DNA from: Candidatus Peribacteria bacterium RIFOXYB1_FULL_54_35
Lineage (GTDB): Bacteria > Patescibacteriota > Gracilibacteria > Peribacterales > Peribacteraceae
NCBI GenBank assembly: GCA_001787755.1
Contig: MFYJ01000007.1
Coordinates: forward strand, 334,585 to 398,584
Length of the DNA: 64,000 nucleotides
Direction of reading: 5' to 3'
In this document: one piece after another, positions 50,228 through 57,926 of the stretch
Numbering within the stretch: position 1 is the first letter of the stretch
Layout: every line of letters starts with the position of its first letter
Position numbers and translations under genes: made by a program
The notes under the pieces: model-generated
What the model saw: only the letters and a program-made list of their open reading frames with translations
The model's database searches: none
What the model was told of the DNA's origin: nothing

Positions 50228-50836
50228 TTGACACACCGCCAGATATCACGCAGGATACCACACTTGTCTTCTGTCCTCACCACACTGGCAAGTCTCTTCC
50301 TTGCCTCTTCGGCTTTTGCCTCAACCGAAACGGTTTCTCTGCAAATTTCCGTCCACGAATGGGAGCCTCAGGCCGGAGATCAGCTCCTTATAGATACGGA
50401 GGGGAACTGGGGCTACCTCGCGCACGATGACGGGCTCTTCATCCGTTTCCCTGTGGTGACAGGACAACGGAGGAGCGTCCGGTACATCGGGAGGTACTAC
50501 AACGCAACCACTCCGGCGTGGGACTGGGAAATCAAATCTGCACATAGGAAAGGAGACCGGGTCACCTTTGGTCCAACCGGGAGGTTCCTCCGCCTGTACA
50601 AAAACGGTGAGGAACGGACCGCCTACGGAATACACGGCCATAAAGATGCTGCGCAGATGCTTGCCGAGGACGACCGGTTTAGGAGCATGGGATGTATTAT
50701 TGTGAGTGAGAACATTCTCGATACCATCGGAGAAGCCTACGAATTCAACGGGGGAAACCTGGCCGTAAAAACACTGTACGGCGATCCCTTCGCCGTTCTC
50801 CTGAGCCGCGAGGAAAATGGCGCAAAAACAGACTAG
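50228..50836 (+). CDS. Exported L,D-transpeptidase (YkuD domain)
   Basis: 202 residues. The TTG start at 50228 is the only one giving the full signal peptide (MTHRQISRRIPH, then a hydrophobic stretch ending SSAFAS). The ATG at 50211 is in another frame and stops after six codons. The YkuD domain covers about residues 40-195 with the catalytic region YGIHGHKDAAQML followed by RSMGCIIV: His in HGH and Cys in SMGC, close to the consensus HGxx...SxGC. Such enzymes make 3-3 cross-links in peptidoglycan or attach proteins to it. It is the only visible peptidoglycan cross-linking enzyme in the window. Confidence 0.88.
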   Translation: MTHRQISRRIPHLSSVLTTLASLFLASSAFASTETVSLQISVHEWEPQAGDQLLIDTEGNWGYLAHDDGLFIRFPVVTGQRRSVRYIGRYYNATTPAWDWEIKSAHRKGDRVTFGPTGRFLRLYKNGEERTAYGIHGHKDAAQMLAEDDRFRSMGCIIVSENILDTIGEAYEFNGGNLAVKTLYGDPFAVLLSREENGAKTD

Positions 50837-50872
50837 CGAACATCTGCTGTTCTCTCGTACACTTGCTCTGCG

Positions 50873-50887
50873 CGGAGAGGTGCCAGA
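50873..50887 (+). repeat. Duplicate of the tRNA-Ser 5' end
   Basis: Fifteen bases (CGGAGAGGTGCCAGA) identical to 51024-51038, the start of tRNA-Ser plus one upstream base, 151 bases earlier in the same orientation. It is followed by a hairpin ACCCCGTACC...GGTGCGGGG. Confidence 0.75.
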
Positions 50888-51024
50888 CCCCGTACCACTT
50901 GCTACGCTCGGGTGCGGGGCATGGTGGTCGCCCTCCTGCGCTCCTCCCTCCTCTTCGGTCATACAGCCCAAACGGAGCTTCGGAGGGTGAAAGAATCGCT
51001 CATTCACGTTGCATTCATTACTAC

Positions 51025-51116
51025 GGAGAGGTGCCAGAGTGGTCGAATGGGACACACTGCTAATGTGTTGGCTGGTTATTTCCGGCCCGAGGGTTCGAAT
51101 CCCTCCCTCTCCGCCA
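51025..51116 (+). tRNA. tRNA-Ser (GCT)
   Basis: A 92-base class II tRNA. The acceptor GGAGAGG pairs with CCTCTCC, the anticodon arm ACACA-CTGCTAA-TGTGT gives anticodon GCT, a long variable arm follows, the T loop is TTCGAAT and CCA is encoded. Confidence 0.95.
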
Positions 51117-51397
51117 CAGTTGAATTCGAGCTGAGCACGAGCCCACAGGGCGAAGTGCGAAGCCGAAGATACTGTGTCCCGTGAGCCGCAGCGAACGGGA
51201 CTACACAACAGAGAGGATATACACATGTGAGACTCACCGTAACAGTTGAATTCGAGCTGAGCACGAGCCCGCAGGGCGAAGTGCGAAGCCGAAGATACTG
51301 TGTGCTGAGCGAATCCGCAAAGCGGATGAGATCAGTACTGTATAGAGCAGGATGTCATGGATGCAAAGCGAAGATACTGTGTGCTGAGCAAATCCGC
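51116..51397 (+). repeat. Direct repeats starting at the tRNA-Ser 3' end
   Basis: A 62-base unit at 51116-51177 recurs at 51242-51303 with one mismatch. The last part, extended by about 14 bases, recurs a third time at 51370-51397. The first copy begins on the final A of the tRNA CCA. The unit contains the GCGAAGTGCGAAGCCGAAG word seen in similar form at other tRNA loci. No gene is visible between 51117 and 51460. Confidence 0.85.
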
Positions 51398-51460
51398 TCT
51401 CCTTTATGGGAGGAAATTCGCTCTGTTCCGGAGGGATATAGCTTTTTATTGAAAAAATGG

Positions 51461-51466
51461 TATAAT
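51461..51466 (+). promoter_or_regulatory. Extended -10 of a small membrane peptide gene
   Basis: TGGTATAAT with a perfect TATAAT, followed 22 bases later by the ATG at 51489. The upstream region is AT-rich without a clear -35. Confidence 0.65.
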
Positions 51467-51488
51467 ATAACTAAAGACACACACCACC

Positions 51489-51569
51489 ATGACACACAGC
51501 TTCTCTTTTGTTACGGCTCTTCTGCTCGCATCAGTAGTGACCATCAGCATTGCTGGAACAATGCTCTAA
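51489..51569 (+). CDS. Small hydrophobic peptide (26 residues)
   Basis: A 26-residue ORF: MTHSFSFVT, then a hydrophobic stretch ALLLASVVTISIAG and TML. It would form one short membrane segment. It has its own strong extended -10 promoter, and its stop overlaps the stop region of the converging P-type ATPase by 3 bases. Small single-pass peptides often regulate membrane transporters, and the ATPase neighbour makes that an attractive idea, but nothing in the sequence proves it. A type I toxin peptide is another possibility. Confidence 0.45.
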   Translation: MTHSFSFVTALLLASVVTISIAGTML

Positions 51570-54076
51570 CGGGCGGGCACCGGTTTCTCCTTCGTTCTCG
51601 TTTCGAAACCCGGAAGGATTTTGAGGAGCTCAAACAAGAATACACCTGCAAAAGCAAAAAGAAATATCCGCAACCATTCAGCAATACTTAAACCTGTGAG
51701 ATGGAAGAGCGTGCCAAAAGGAGTGAAGACGAGGAGAATTTGCAAAACAAAAGGAATGGCTACTGCCCCGAGCAACCACCTATTCGAGAAGACCCCAACT
51801 TCCCACAGCGGTCTTCGGCTCCGAATGGAGAAGGCCATGAGCAATTCAAAATTAACTGCGAGAGTGAGGGTCCCGGTGCGGGCCAACTCGAGTGTCGTTC
51901 CAGAGCTGAGCCTGTAGAGGAAGTAGAGGAATGAAAGAGAGAATGCCAGGAGCGCTGCAATGACCAGTCTCCCCGCTTCCCCGGAGAGGAGATGTTCCCC
52001 TGCAGGGCGCGGTGGGCGTTTCATGATATCCGGTTCAGCCTCCTCCATACCGAGTGCCAGCGCCGGCAGACCGTCTGTCATGAGATTGAGCCAGAGAATA
52101 TGAATCGGGAGATACGGAAGAGGAATACGCATCAGAAGCGTCACCATGATGAAGAGCAGCTCGTCAAAGTTCGCACGCAACAGGAAGACAACAAACTTCC
52201 GAATGTTATCGTAAATCCGTCTGCCCTCCCTCACAGCGGCGACAATCGTAGTGTACTGGTCATCCGCGAGCACGATGCTCGAAGCCTCCCTGGCAACTTC
52301 GGTCCCCACTTTCCCCATAGCAACGCCGACATGTGCTCCCTTGAGAGCCGGCGCATCATTTGCTCCGTCACCGGTCATCGCCACAATCTCCCCGTTCCCC
52401 TGCAATGCTCTCAGGATCTGGAGCTTGTGCTCCGGAGAGACACGGGCATACACCGAAATAGTCCGTACGTAATCCTGCAGTTTATGAGGGGAAATTTTAT
52501 CAAGCTCTTTTCCCTCTATCGCATCTCCCTCTATCCCCACCTGTCGGGCTATGGCACAGGCAGTTTGCAGATTATCCCCTGTAATCATTATCGTACGTAT
52601 GCCCGCGTTCTTTGCCTCCTGTATCGCAGAGGCAACCGTGGGACGCGGAGGATCATCCATCGCTATCAAACCGACGAAACGCGTGTCCTTTCCTTCCTTT
52701 ACAGCACACGCGAGCACACGCAGCCCCTCCTTCGCCAGCCGTTCATTCTCCTCCAGTACTTCACCCGCCCGCACATCCGTGCAGAGCTCGACGATTTTCT
52801 CAGGCGCACCTTTGAGGAACGAGCGGTTTCCATGAACGGTCTGCATGTATTTTCCTTCCGAGGTGAACGGCACTTCCTCTCTCTCAATAGGCAGTCGCTC
52901 CACCTGGTGTTCCTGCGCCGCATCGAGGAGACCAATCTCCGTGGGGTCTCCAAGATCGGGGAGCACTGCGCGGTTGCAGGATGCTCCAATCTGGAACAGG
53001 AGTTTTTCTTCAGTGCCATCCCCGCCGGGAACCCACGTCTGCACCACGCTCATGCGGTTCTCCGTCATGGTGCCAGTCTTATCGGCACAAATAACCGTCA
53101 CGCTCCCCAGCGTCTCCAGAGCGTCCAGGCGGCGCACGAGAGCATTCTCCGAAACCATCCTCCGCACACCCATCGCCAAGCACACGGTCACCACTGCCGG
53201 CAACCCCTCGGGAACGGCGGAAACAGCGAGACTCACACCAACGAGCAGCATGGAGAGGAACGATGATCCCCCGAGCAACCCGAGCACCACCACAACAATA
53301 CAGAGAACAATCACCACCGCCCCCAACTGTTTCCCAAGCTGCCTCATCCTGTTCTGGAGAGGTGTCTGAAGGAGCTCCATCTCTGAGACGAGTTTCGCTA
53401 TTTTTCCTATCTCCGTACCCTGGCCTGTTGCAGTGACAACGTACTCCCCCGATCCTCTCGTCACGATGGTACCGGAGAAGAGCATGTTCCTGCGGTCCGC
53501 TAGTGGCGCTTCCCCCTGCAGAGCCTCTACCTGCTTGTCTACGGCATTGGATTCCCCCGTCAGACTCGATTCATTCAGGCGGATGTGCGACTCTGCGATC
53601 AGTCTGCCGTCGGCAGAAATACGATCCCCAGCTTCGACGATGACGATATCCCCGGGAACAAGCTGATTGGAACCGATCATCTGCTCCGTGCCATTCCGCC
53701 GCACACGCGCATGGGGAGAGGTGAGTTTCTCGAGCATGGCAATGGCTTCCTCAGCCTTGTACTCCTGCACAAATCCGAGTGCGGCATTGAGAATGAGAAT
53801 GGCAAGAATGATGAACGCATCCAGAAAACTCTCCACTGCCAGCGGCTCTTTCTCAAAGAACGGTGCGATGAGAGAGAGGAAGAACGCAACGATGAGGATG
53901 TACACCATGACATCCTGGAACTGCTGCAGGAAGAGGAGGAGCAAAGACCGCTTCTTCTTCGGGAGCGTATTGAGACCATACTCTTTCAAACGCTTCTCCG
54001 CTTCGGCAGACTGCAGCCCCCCAAAAGAGCTGCCGAGTTTGCCCAAAACCTCGTCGACGGACTGGAGTTCGTACAT
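51566..54076 (-). CDS. P-type cation-transporting ATPase (Ca2+-ATPase/PMR1-like)
   Basis: 836 residues. The N-terminal cation-ATPase segment (LQSVDEVLGKLGSSFGGLQSAEAEKRL), the A-domain TGES, the PEGLP calcium-type motif in helix M4 (SAVPEGLPAVVTVCLAMGVRRM), the phosphorylation site ICADKTGTMTENRM, TGDGANDAPALKGAHVGVAMG and the M6 motif LNLMTDGLPALALG are all present. The set points to a type II pump, most like SERCA/PMR1, exporting Ca2+ and/or Mn2+. The ATG at 54076 starts at the conserved N-terminus, 8 bases after a TATACT (54085-54090). It is divergent from the ROK kinase gene, with only 46 bases between the two starts. Confidence 0.93.
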   Translation of the reverse strand: MYELQSVDEVLGKLGSSFGGLQSAEAEKRLKEYGLNTLPKKKRSLLLLFLQQFQDVMVYILIVAFFLSLIAPFFEKEPLAVESFLDAFIILAILILNAALGFVQEYKAEEAIAMLEKLTSPHARVRRNGTEQMIGSNQLVPGDIVIVEAGDRISADGRLIAESHIRLNESSLTGESNAVDKQVEALQGEAPLADRRNMLFSGTIVTRGSGEYVVTATGQGTEIGKIAKLVSEMELLQTPLQNRMRQLGKQLGAVVIVLCIVVVVLGLLGGSSFLSMLLVGVSLAVSAVPEGLPAVVTVCLAMGVRRMVSENALVRRLDALETLGSVTVICADKTGTMTENRMSVVQTWVPGGDGTEEKLLFQIGASCNRAVLPDLGDPTEIGLLDAAQEHQVERLPIEREEVPFTSEGKYMQTVHGNRSFLKGAPEKIVELCTDVRAGEVLEENERLAKEGLRVLACAVKEGKDTRFVGLIAMDDPPRPTVASAIQEAKNAGIRTIMITGDNLQTACAIARQVGIEGDAIEGKELDKISPHKLQDYVRTISVYARVSPEHKLQILRALQGNGEIVAMTGDGANDAPALKGAHVGVAMGKVGTEVAREASSIVLADDQYTTIVAAVREGRRIYDNIRKFVVFLLRANFDELLFIMVTLLMRIPLPYLPIHILWLNLMTDGLPALALGMEEAEPDIMKRPPRPAGEHLLSGEAGRLVIAALLAFSLSFLYFLYRLSSGTTLELARTGTLTLAVNFELLMAFSIRSRRPLWEVGVFSNRWLLGAVAIPFVLQILLVFTPFGTLFHLTGLSIAEWLRIFLFAFAGVFLFELLKILPGFETRTKEKPVPAR

Positions 54077-54084
54077 CGAAGAAA

Positions 54085-54115
54085 AGTATAGTGAACCCCG
54101 GTTTTGTGATACAGT
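54085..54115. promoter_or_regulatory. Divergent overlapping promoters of the ATPase and ROK genes
   Basis: Minus-strand TATACT (54085-54090) lies 8 bases from the ATPase ATG. Plus-strand TACAGT (54110-54115) lies 7 bases from the ROK GTG. Both transcripts would be leaderless or nearly so, and the -35 regions would overlap. Confidence 0.55.
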
Positions 54116-54122
54116 CGTTACA

Positions 54123-55010
54123 GTGGACGAATCCGGTTCAGTCATTGGAATAGACCTTGGCGGCACCAAAATCGCTGCGGCCCGGTACTCAGCTGCTTCC
54201 TGGAAACAGGAGCAATCTTTGCGCAGGGAAACAGAAGCATCCAAGGGCTTTAGCCATGTGCTGGATACCCTCGTAGACGTTATAACAGAACTCAAGAAAG
54301 AAGATACGCGTGCTGTGGGTATCGGTGCCCCGGGACTCATCACCCACCCCGAAGGCACCATCCTCACACTCCCCAATATCCCCGGTGGTGAGGGCGTTCC
54401 CATCCAGCAAACACTCTTCGAACGTACAGGTTTGCCATGCCTTGCAGACAACGACGCGAACTGCTTCACGCTCGCTGAAGCGATTGCGGGAGCCGGCAAA
54501 GGAGCATCTGTTGTCGTAGGAGTGACACTCGGCACTGGTGTGGGAGGCGGCATTGTCATTAACGGCAAGCTCTTTCAGGGCAGCCAGGGCTACGCTGCGG
54601 AATTTGGGCATATGCTCCTCGTTCCTGGGCACCCACCGTTTAAAACCGAAGACAAACGCGGAGATGTGGAACAGTTCTTCTCAGGATCTGCCATGGGCAA
54701 ACGCTGCGAGGAAGCGAAGGATCCTTCCGACTATCTGGAAGGCGAAGTCTGCGCCTTCATGCACAAAGACATCTATCGGGAGGTAGCGTGGATGTGCACC
54801 AATCTCATTCACGTGCTCGATCCCTCCGTCATCATTTTCGGAGGAAGTGCAGGCCACGCACTTGCCAGACATTTCAAAGAAGTGAAGAAGGAACTGCATC
54901 ATTGGATGCTGCCGAACATGCCCATTCCGGAGCTCAAAGTCGCGGAACTCAAAGACGCAGCCACACTCGGAGCAGCAATGCTGACGATAGGAAAAAGCAT
55001 TAGCTCATAG
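54123..55010 (+). CDS. ROK-family sugar kinase (glucokinase-like)
   Basis: 295 residues from a GTG at 54123; the longer frame upstream runs antisense through the ATPase and is rejected. The phosphate-binding VIGIDLGGTKIAAARYS, GIGAPGLI, LADNDANCFTLAEA and VVGVTLGTGVGGGIVINGKLFQGSQGYAAEFGH are typical ROK motifs, with the catalytic Asp in DNDANC and the His in EFGH. The CxCGxxGCxE zinc motif that usually follows is missing (here PPFKTEDKRGDVEQF), so this belongs to the zinc-free ROK branch. It probably phosphorylates glucose or a related hexose, feeding the pentose phosphate genes downstream. Confidence 0.87.
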   Translation: MDESGSVIGIDLGGTKIAAARYSAASWKQEQSLRRETEASKGFSHVLDTLVDVITELKKEDTRAVGIGAPGLITHPEGTILTLPNIPGGEGVPIQQTLFERTGLPCLADNDANCFTLAEAIAGAGKGASVVVGVTLGTGVGGGIVINGKLFQGSQGYAAEFGHMLLVPGHPPFKTEDKRGDVEQFFSGSAMGKRCEEAKDPSDYLEGEVCAFMHKDIYREVAWMCTNLIHVLDPSVIIFGGSAGHALARHFKEVKKELHHWMLPNMPIPELKVAELKDAATLGAAMLTIGKSISS

Positions 55011-55071
55011 ATTTAGCTTCTTGCTGTGCGATCAGTCAGTCACAAGGATGACAATCCTCAGACGCACATTC

Positions 55072-56478
55072 TTATTGCGTATTCCACTCGGTGTGGAACG
55101 ACCCCTTCTTATCGATGCGCTCATAGGAGTGCGATCCAAAGAAATCCCGCTGCGCCTGGATGAGATTCTGCGGCAGGCGTCCGCGCGTGAGTGCATCAAA
55201 GTACGTCAGGGAAGCGGAGAGCGCCGGCACCGGAACGTTCCAGGAGATACCGAGCTCCACCACCTGGCGCCACTCCTTCTGTTTGTCTCCGCGGAACCGG
55301 TCAAGAAGCACCCTGTTCGCGGCTTTCGCAATACCGGAATCCAAGCTGTAGGCGTCCTGCAGATGGCTTAAGAGAGAAGAACGGATGATGCAGCCTCCGC
55401 GCCAGATACGCGCGATCTCGCTGAGGTTCAGCTTCCATCCGTTTTCGATACTCGCCTTCTCGATGAGAGCAAACCCCTGCCCGTACGCGCAGATGGAAGA
55501 AAGATCCATGCCCGAGCGGATGGAGGAACGGAACTTCATGTGACGCGGGATCGGCTCCGTGTCATCCACCATGACAGGGAAACTCTTCGCTTCCGCACGC
55601 TCAGCAAGGCTCCCCGAGAGGATGCGTGCATCGACGGCGGCGTTGATGGTGGGCACAGCGACTCCGTACTCGAGCGCGGCCTGCGTTGTCCACTTGCCGG
55701 TTCCCTTCTGCCCGGCTGCATCCGCAATGAGATCGATGACGTAGTTGTCTTTCTCCTTCTTGGTGAAAATCTTCGCAGTAATCTCCGCGAGGTACGAATG
55801 GAGCTCATCGCTTTCATTCCAAGCAACGAAAATCTCAGAGAGACCTTCGTTATCAAATCCACCCAGATTCTTGAGGAGATCGTAACACTCAGCAATAAGC
55901 TGCATCAGCGCGTATTCAATGCCGTTGTGGACCATCTTCACAAAGTGACCTGACCCGCCGGGACCAATGTATGTCACACACTTCCCTCCAATACCATCAC
56001 TCGCTGCCATACCCGTGAGCAGCGGCCCAAGATATGCATACGCATCGGCATCCCCTCCCGGCATCATGCTCGGGCCGTTCAATGCACCTTCCTCCCCGCC
56101 GCTGATGCCCATGCCAATGAATTGAATCTTCTTCTCTCTCAGGGCAGCAGCTCTCCTCTCCGTATCACTGTAGTGACTGTTGCCGCCGTCGATGAGGATA
56201 TCGTTCTCCCGCAGGAAAGGAACGAGACCTTCTACCACTTTGTCCACCGCCTCACCAGCATCGACCATCATGAGAATCGCCTTGCGGCTCTCGAATGCCT
56301 TCGTGAATTCCTCGAACGATTTACAGGGGACAAACGACCCCTCCTTCCCGTAACTCTTCATGAAAAGATCGGTCTTTTCGGGCGTACGGTTATAGAGGAT
56401 GACTTTCGCACCGTTGCGTGCGGCATTCCGCGCGAGGTTCGCACCCATAGTGCCGAGTCCTATGACTCCGAGTTCCAT
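55072..56478 (-). CDS. gnd: 6-Phosphogluconate dehydrogenase, decarboxylating
   Basis: A 468-residue full-length type enzyme that oxidises 6-phosphogluconate to ribulose-5-phosphate and CO2 with NADP. Visible are GVIGLGTMGANLARN (Rossmann), YNRTPEKT, the substrate loop IDGGNSHYSDT, FIGMGISGGEEGALNGPSMMPGG, KMVHNGIEYALMQLIAE and the C-terminal DYFGSHSYER-like end (RDFFGSHSYERID). It is the second gene of a tal-gnd unit; the 17-base gap is pyrimidine-only apart from three A's (TTTTCCCTCCTTTCACT) and has no Shine-Dalgarno sequence. It converges on the ROK kinase gene. Glucose-6-phosphate dehydrogenase is not in the window. Confidence 0.97.
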   Translation of the reverse strand: MELGVIGLGTMGANLARNAARNGAKVILYNRTPEKTDLFMKSYGKEGSFVPCKSFEEFTKAFESRKAILMMVDAGEAVDKVVEGLVPFLRENDILIDGGNSHYSDTERRAAALREKKIQFIGMGISGGEEGALNGPSMMPGGDADAYAYLGPLLTGMAASDGIGGKCVTYIGPGGSGHFVKMVHNGIEYALMQLIAECYDLLKNLGGFDNEGLSEIFVAWNESDELHSYLAEITAKIFTKKEKDNYVIDLIADAAGQKGTGKWTTQAALEYGVAVPTINAAVDARILSGSLAERAEAKSFPVMVDDTEPIPRHMKFRSSIRSGMDLSSICAYGQGFALIEKASIENGWKLNLSEIARIWRGGCIIRSSLLSHLQDAYSLDSGIAKAANRVLLDRFRGDKQKEWRQVVELGISWNVPVPALSASLTYFDALTRGRLPQNLIQAQRDFFGSHSYERIDKKGSFHTEWNTQ

Positions 56479-56495
56479 AGTGAAAGGAGGGAAAA

Positions 56496-57140
56496 TTACT
56501 TCTTCTTCACGCTCTCCCAGTCCTTCAGGAACTTCTGAAGGCCGATATCTGTGAGAGAGTGGAGCGGGAGTTTCTTGAATACATCGTAGGGAACAGTGCA
56601 GATGTGTGCCCCGAGCATTGCCGCATCCGCAATGTGCCGGGGATGGCGCGTGGAGGCCACGAGCACCTCTGTCTGGAAGTCGTAGTGGCTCCAGGCCTGC
56701 ATGATCTCTGCGATGAGCTCCATACCATCCTGCCCGATATCATCCAGACGCCCGATGAAGGGGCTGATGATGTTCGCACCCGCCTTCGCGGCGAGGATGG
56801 CCTGATTCACCGAGAAAACGAGTGTGGTATTGGTGCGGATGCCTTTTCCCCTGCAGTAGTGCAGGGTTTTGAGCCCCTCCACGGTCATGGGCACCTTCAC
56901 CACCACGCGCTTGTGCCATCCGCTCATCTCCACCGCCTGCTTCTTCATCTCCTCAAATGTTGTCGCTGTCACCTGCGCACTCACATTCGGCACGAGTTTG
57001 CACATCGTGAGTACCGTCTTCTTAAAGTCCCCCCCTTCCTTCGCGACGAGAGAAGGATTGGTTGTCACACCATCGAGCACCCCCCAAGCGGCTATCTCAG
57101 CAACCTGTGCAGTATTTGCTGTATCAAGGAAGAGTTTCAT
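56496..57140 (-). CDS. tal: Transaldolase, short (TalC/MipB) type
   Basis: A 214-residue class I aldolase-fold enzyme of the non-oxidative pentose phosphate pathway. The N-terminal MKLFLDTANTAQVAEIAAWG, GVTTNPSLVAKEG, VKVPMTVEGLKTLHYC (Schiff-base Lys in VKVP), GANIISPFIGRLDDIG and ASTRHPRHIADAAMLGAHICTVP are typical of the short family that includes fructose-6-phosphate aldolase; the two activities are hard to separate by sequence. It is first in the tal-gnd unit. Its leader contains CCTTTCCTCCTTG just before the ATG and no Shine-Dalgarno sequence. It is divergent from the gene at 57272. Confidence 0.95.
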   Translation of the reverse strand: MKLFLDTANTAQVAEIAAWGVLDGVTTNPSLVAKEGGDFKKTVLTMCKLVPNVSAQVTATTFEEMKKQAVEMSGWHKRVVVKVPMTVEGLKTLHYCRGKGIRTNTTLVFSVNQAILAAKAGANIISPFIGRLDDIGQDGMELIAEIMQAWSHYDFQTEVLVASTRHPRHIADAAMLGAHICTVPYDVFKKLPLHSLTDIGLQKFLKDWESVKKK

Positions 57141-57236
57141 GCATCAAGGAGGAAAGGATCGCAGACAGTATGCCGCGTTCTCTGCCTCGCATCCAGTGGG
57201 AACTCTGCTCCGCAGTACACAATGCCTTGCATCTGC

Positions 57237-57265
57237 TTGCGTATGTTCCTGCCATTTGACACAAT
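57237..57265 (+). promoter_or_regulatory. Promoter giving a leaderless start at 57272
   Basis: TTGCGT (57237-57242), a 17-base spacer and CACAAT (57260-57265); the ATG follows after exactly 6 bases (CGGATT). Confidence 0.65.
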
Positions 57266-57271
57266 CGGATT

Positions 57272-57922
57272 ATGACGTCTCCAGATAAAAATGATCCATG
57301 GGATGCACTGGCGGCAGAGCTCGGCGTCCCCGCGGAACAAGGAGCACAGGAGAAGAGTCCAGCAGACCCTCTCCACATAGATGCAACAACCACAGCCGGA
57401 GATTTCCTAGAGGAATTGGAGGCAAGAGGAATCCACACCTACCCGGACACAGTTGCAGATCCGGAGCGTGACCGCGGTATCGTGCTGCGCCTCCGTGCAC
57501 ACGGAAAGAAAACCCAGCCTCTGCTTGCAGTACTCCCTGATTTTGGTTTCACCCCGCAGCAGTTCCGGGAATGGATGTCTTCCTGCGTGCAGGTCATCTT
57601 CGATGGTACCCCTGAGACAACCGATCCGCACGACGCAACGCCTTCTATCGAAGTACATCCGACCACAGGCATCTTCGACTTCCGAAGCCGTGTGGCAGAA
57701 CTAGGTATCCCCCTCAGCGCAATCAATCACCCGGTTGCCAGAGCAATAGATCAGTATCAGGGGCCAAAATACGGCAGCGCAAACACATCTCTCCTTGGGT
57801 TCCTCCGCCAGCGTGGATTCACGCTCCAGCAGCTGCAACAAGCGCTCCAACATGTTGTGCCAGTGGTACAGGGAAAGAAGCCCTTTGGGAGGAGAACACA
57901 TCAACATAGAAAAGCCCTCTAA
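57272..57922 (+). CDS. Soluble protein of unknown function
   Basis: 216 residues, no signal or membrane segment, acidic N-terminus (DKNDPWDALAAELGVPAEQ). It contains two similar helical-looking modules, one ending VLPDFGFTPQQFREWMSSCVQVI and one ending LGFLRQRGFTLQQLQQALQHVVPVV, suggesting an internal duplication of a small GFTxQQ(F/L) motif. It ends in a basic tail. No family is recognised. It lies 4 bases before the C39-like peptidase gene and so shares its transcript. Predicted leaderless. Confidence 0.6.
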   Translation: MTSPDKNDPWDALAAELGVPAEQGAQEKSPADPLHIDATTTAGDFLEELEARGIHTYPDTVADPERDRGIVLRLRAHGKKTQPLLAVLPDFGFTPQQFREWMSSCVQVIFDGTPETTDPHDATPSIEVHPTTGIFDFRSRVAELGIPLSAINHPVARAIDQYQGPKYGSANTSLLGFLRQRGFTLQQLQQALQHVVPVVQGKKPFGRRTHQHRKAL

Positions 57923-57926
57923 ATCC

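Noticed and set aside
51992-53266. Long open frame opposite the P-type ATPase
   Set aside because: The ATPase on the minus strand is unmistakable; the opposite frame has no domain or start signal.
54077-54568. Upstream extension of the P-type ATPase
   Set aside because: The extra codons are the antisense of the ROK kinase; the conserved ATPase N-terminus begins at 54076.
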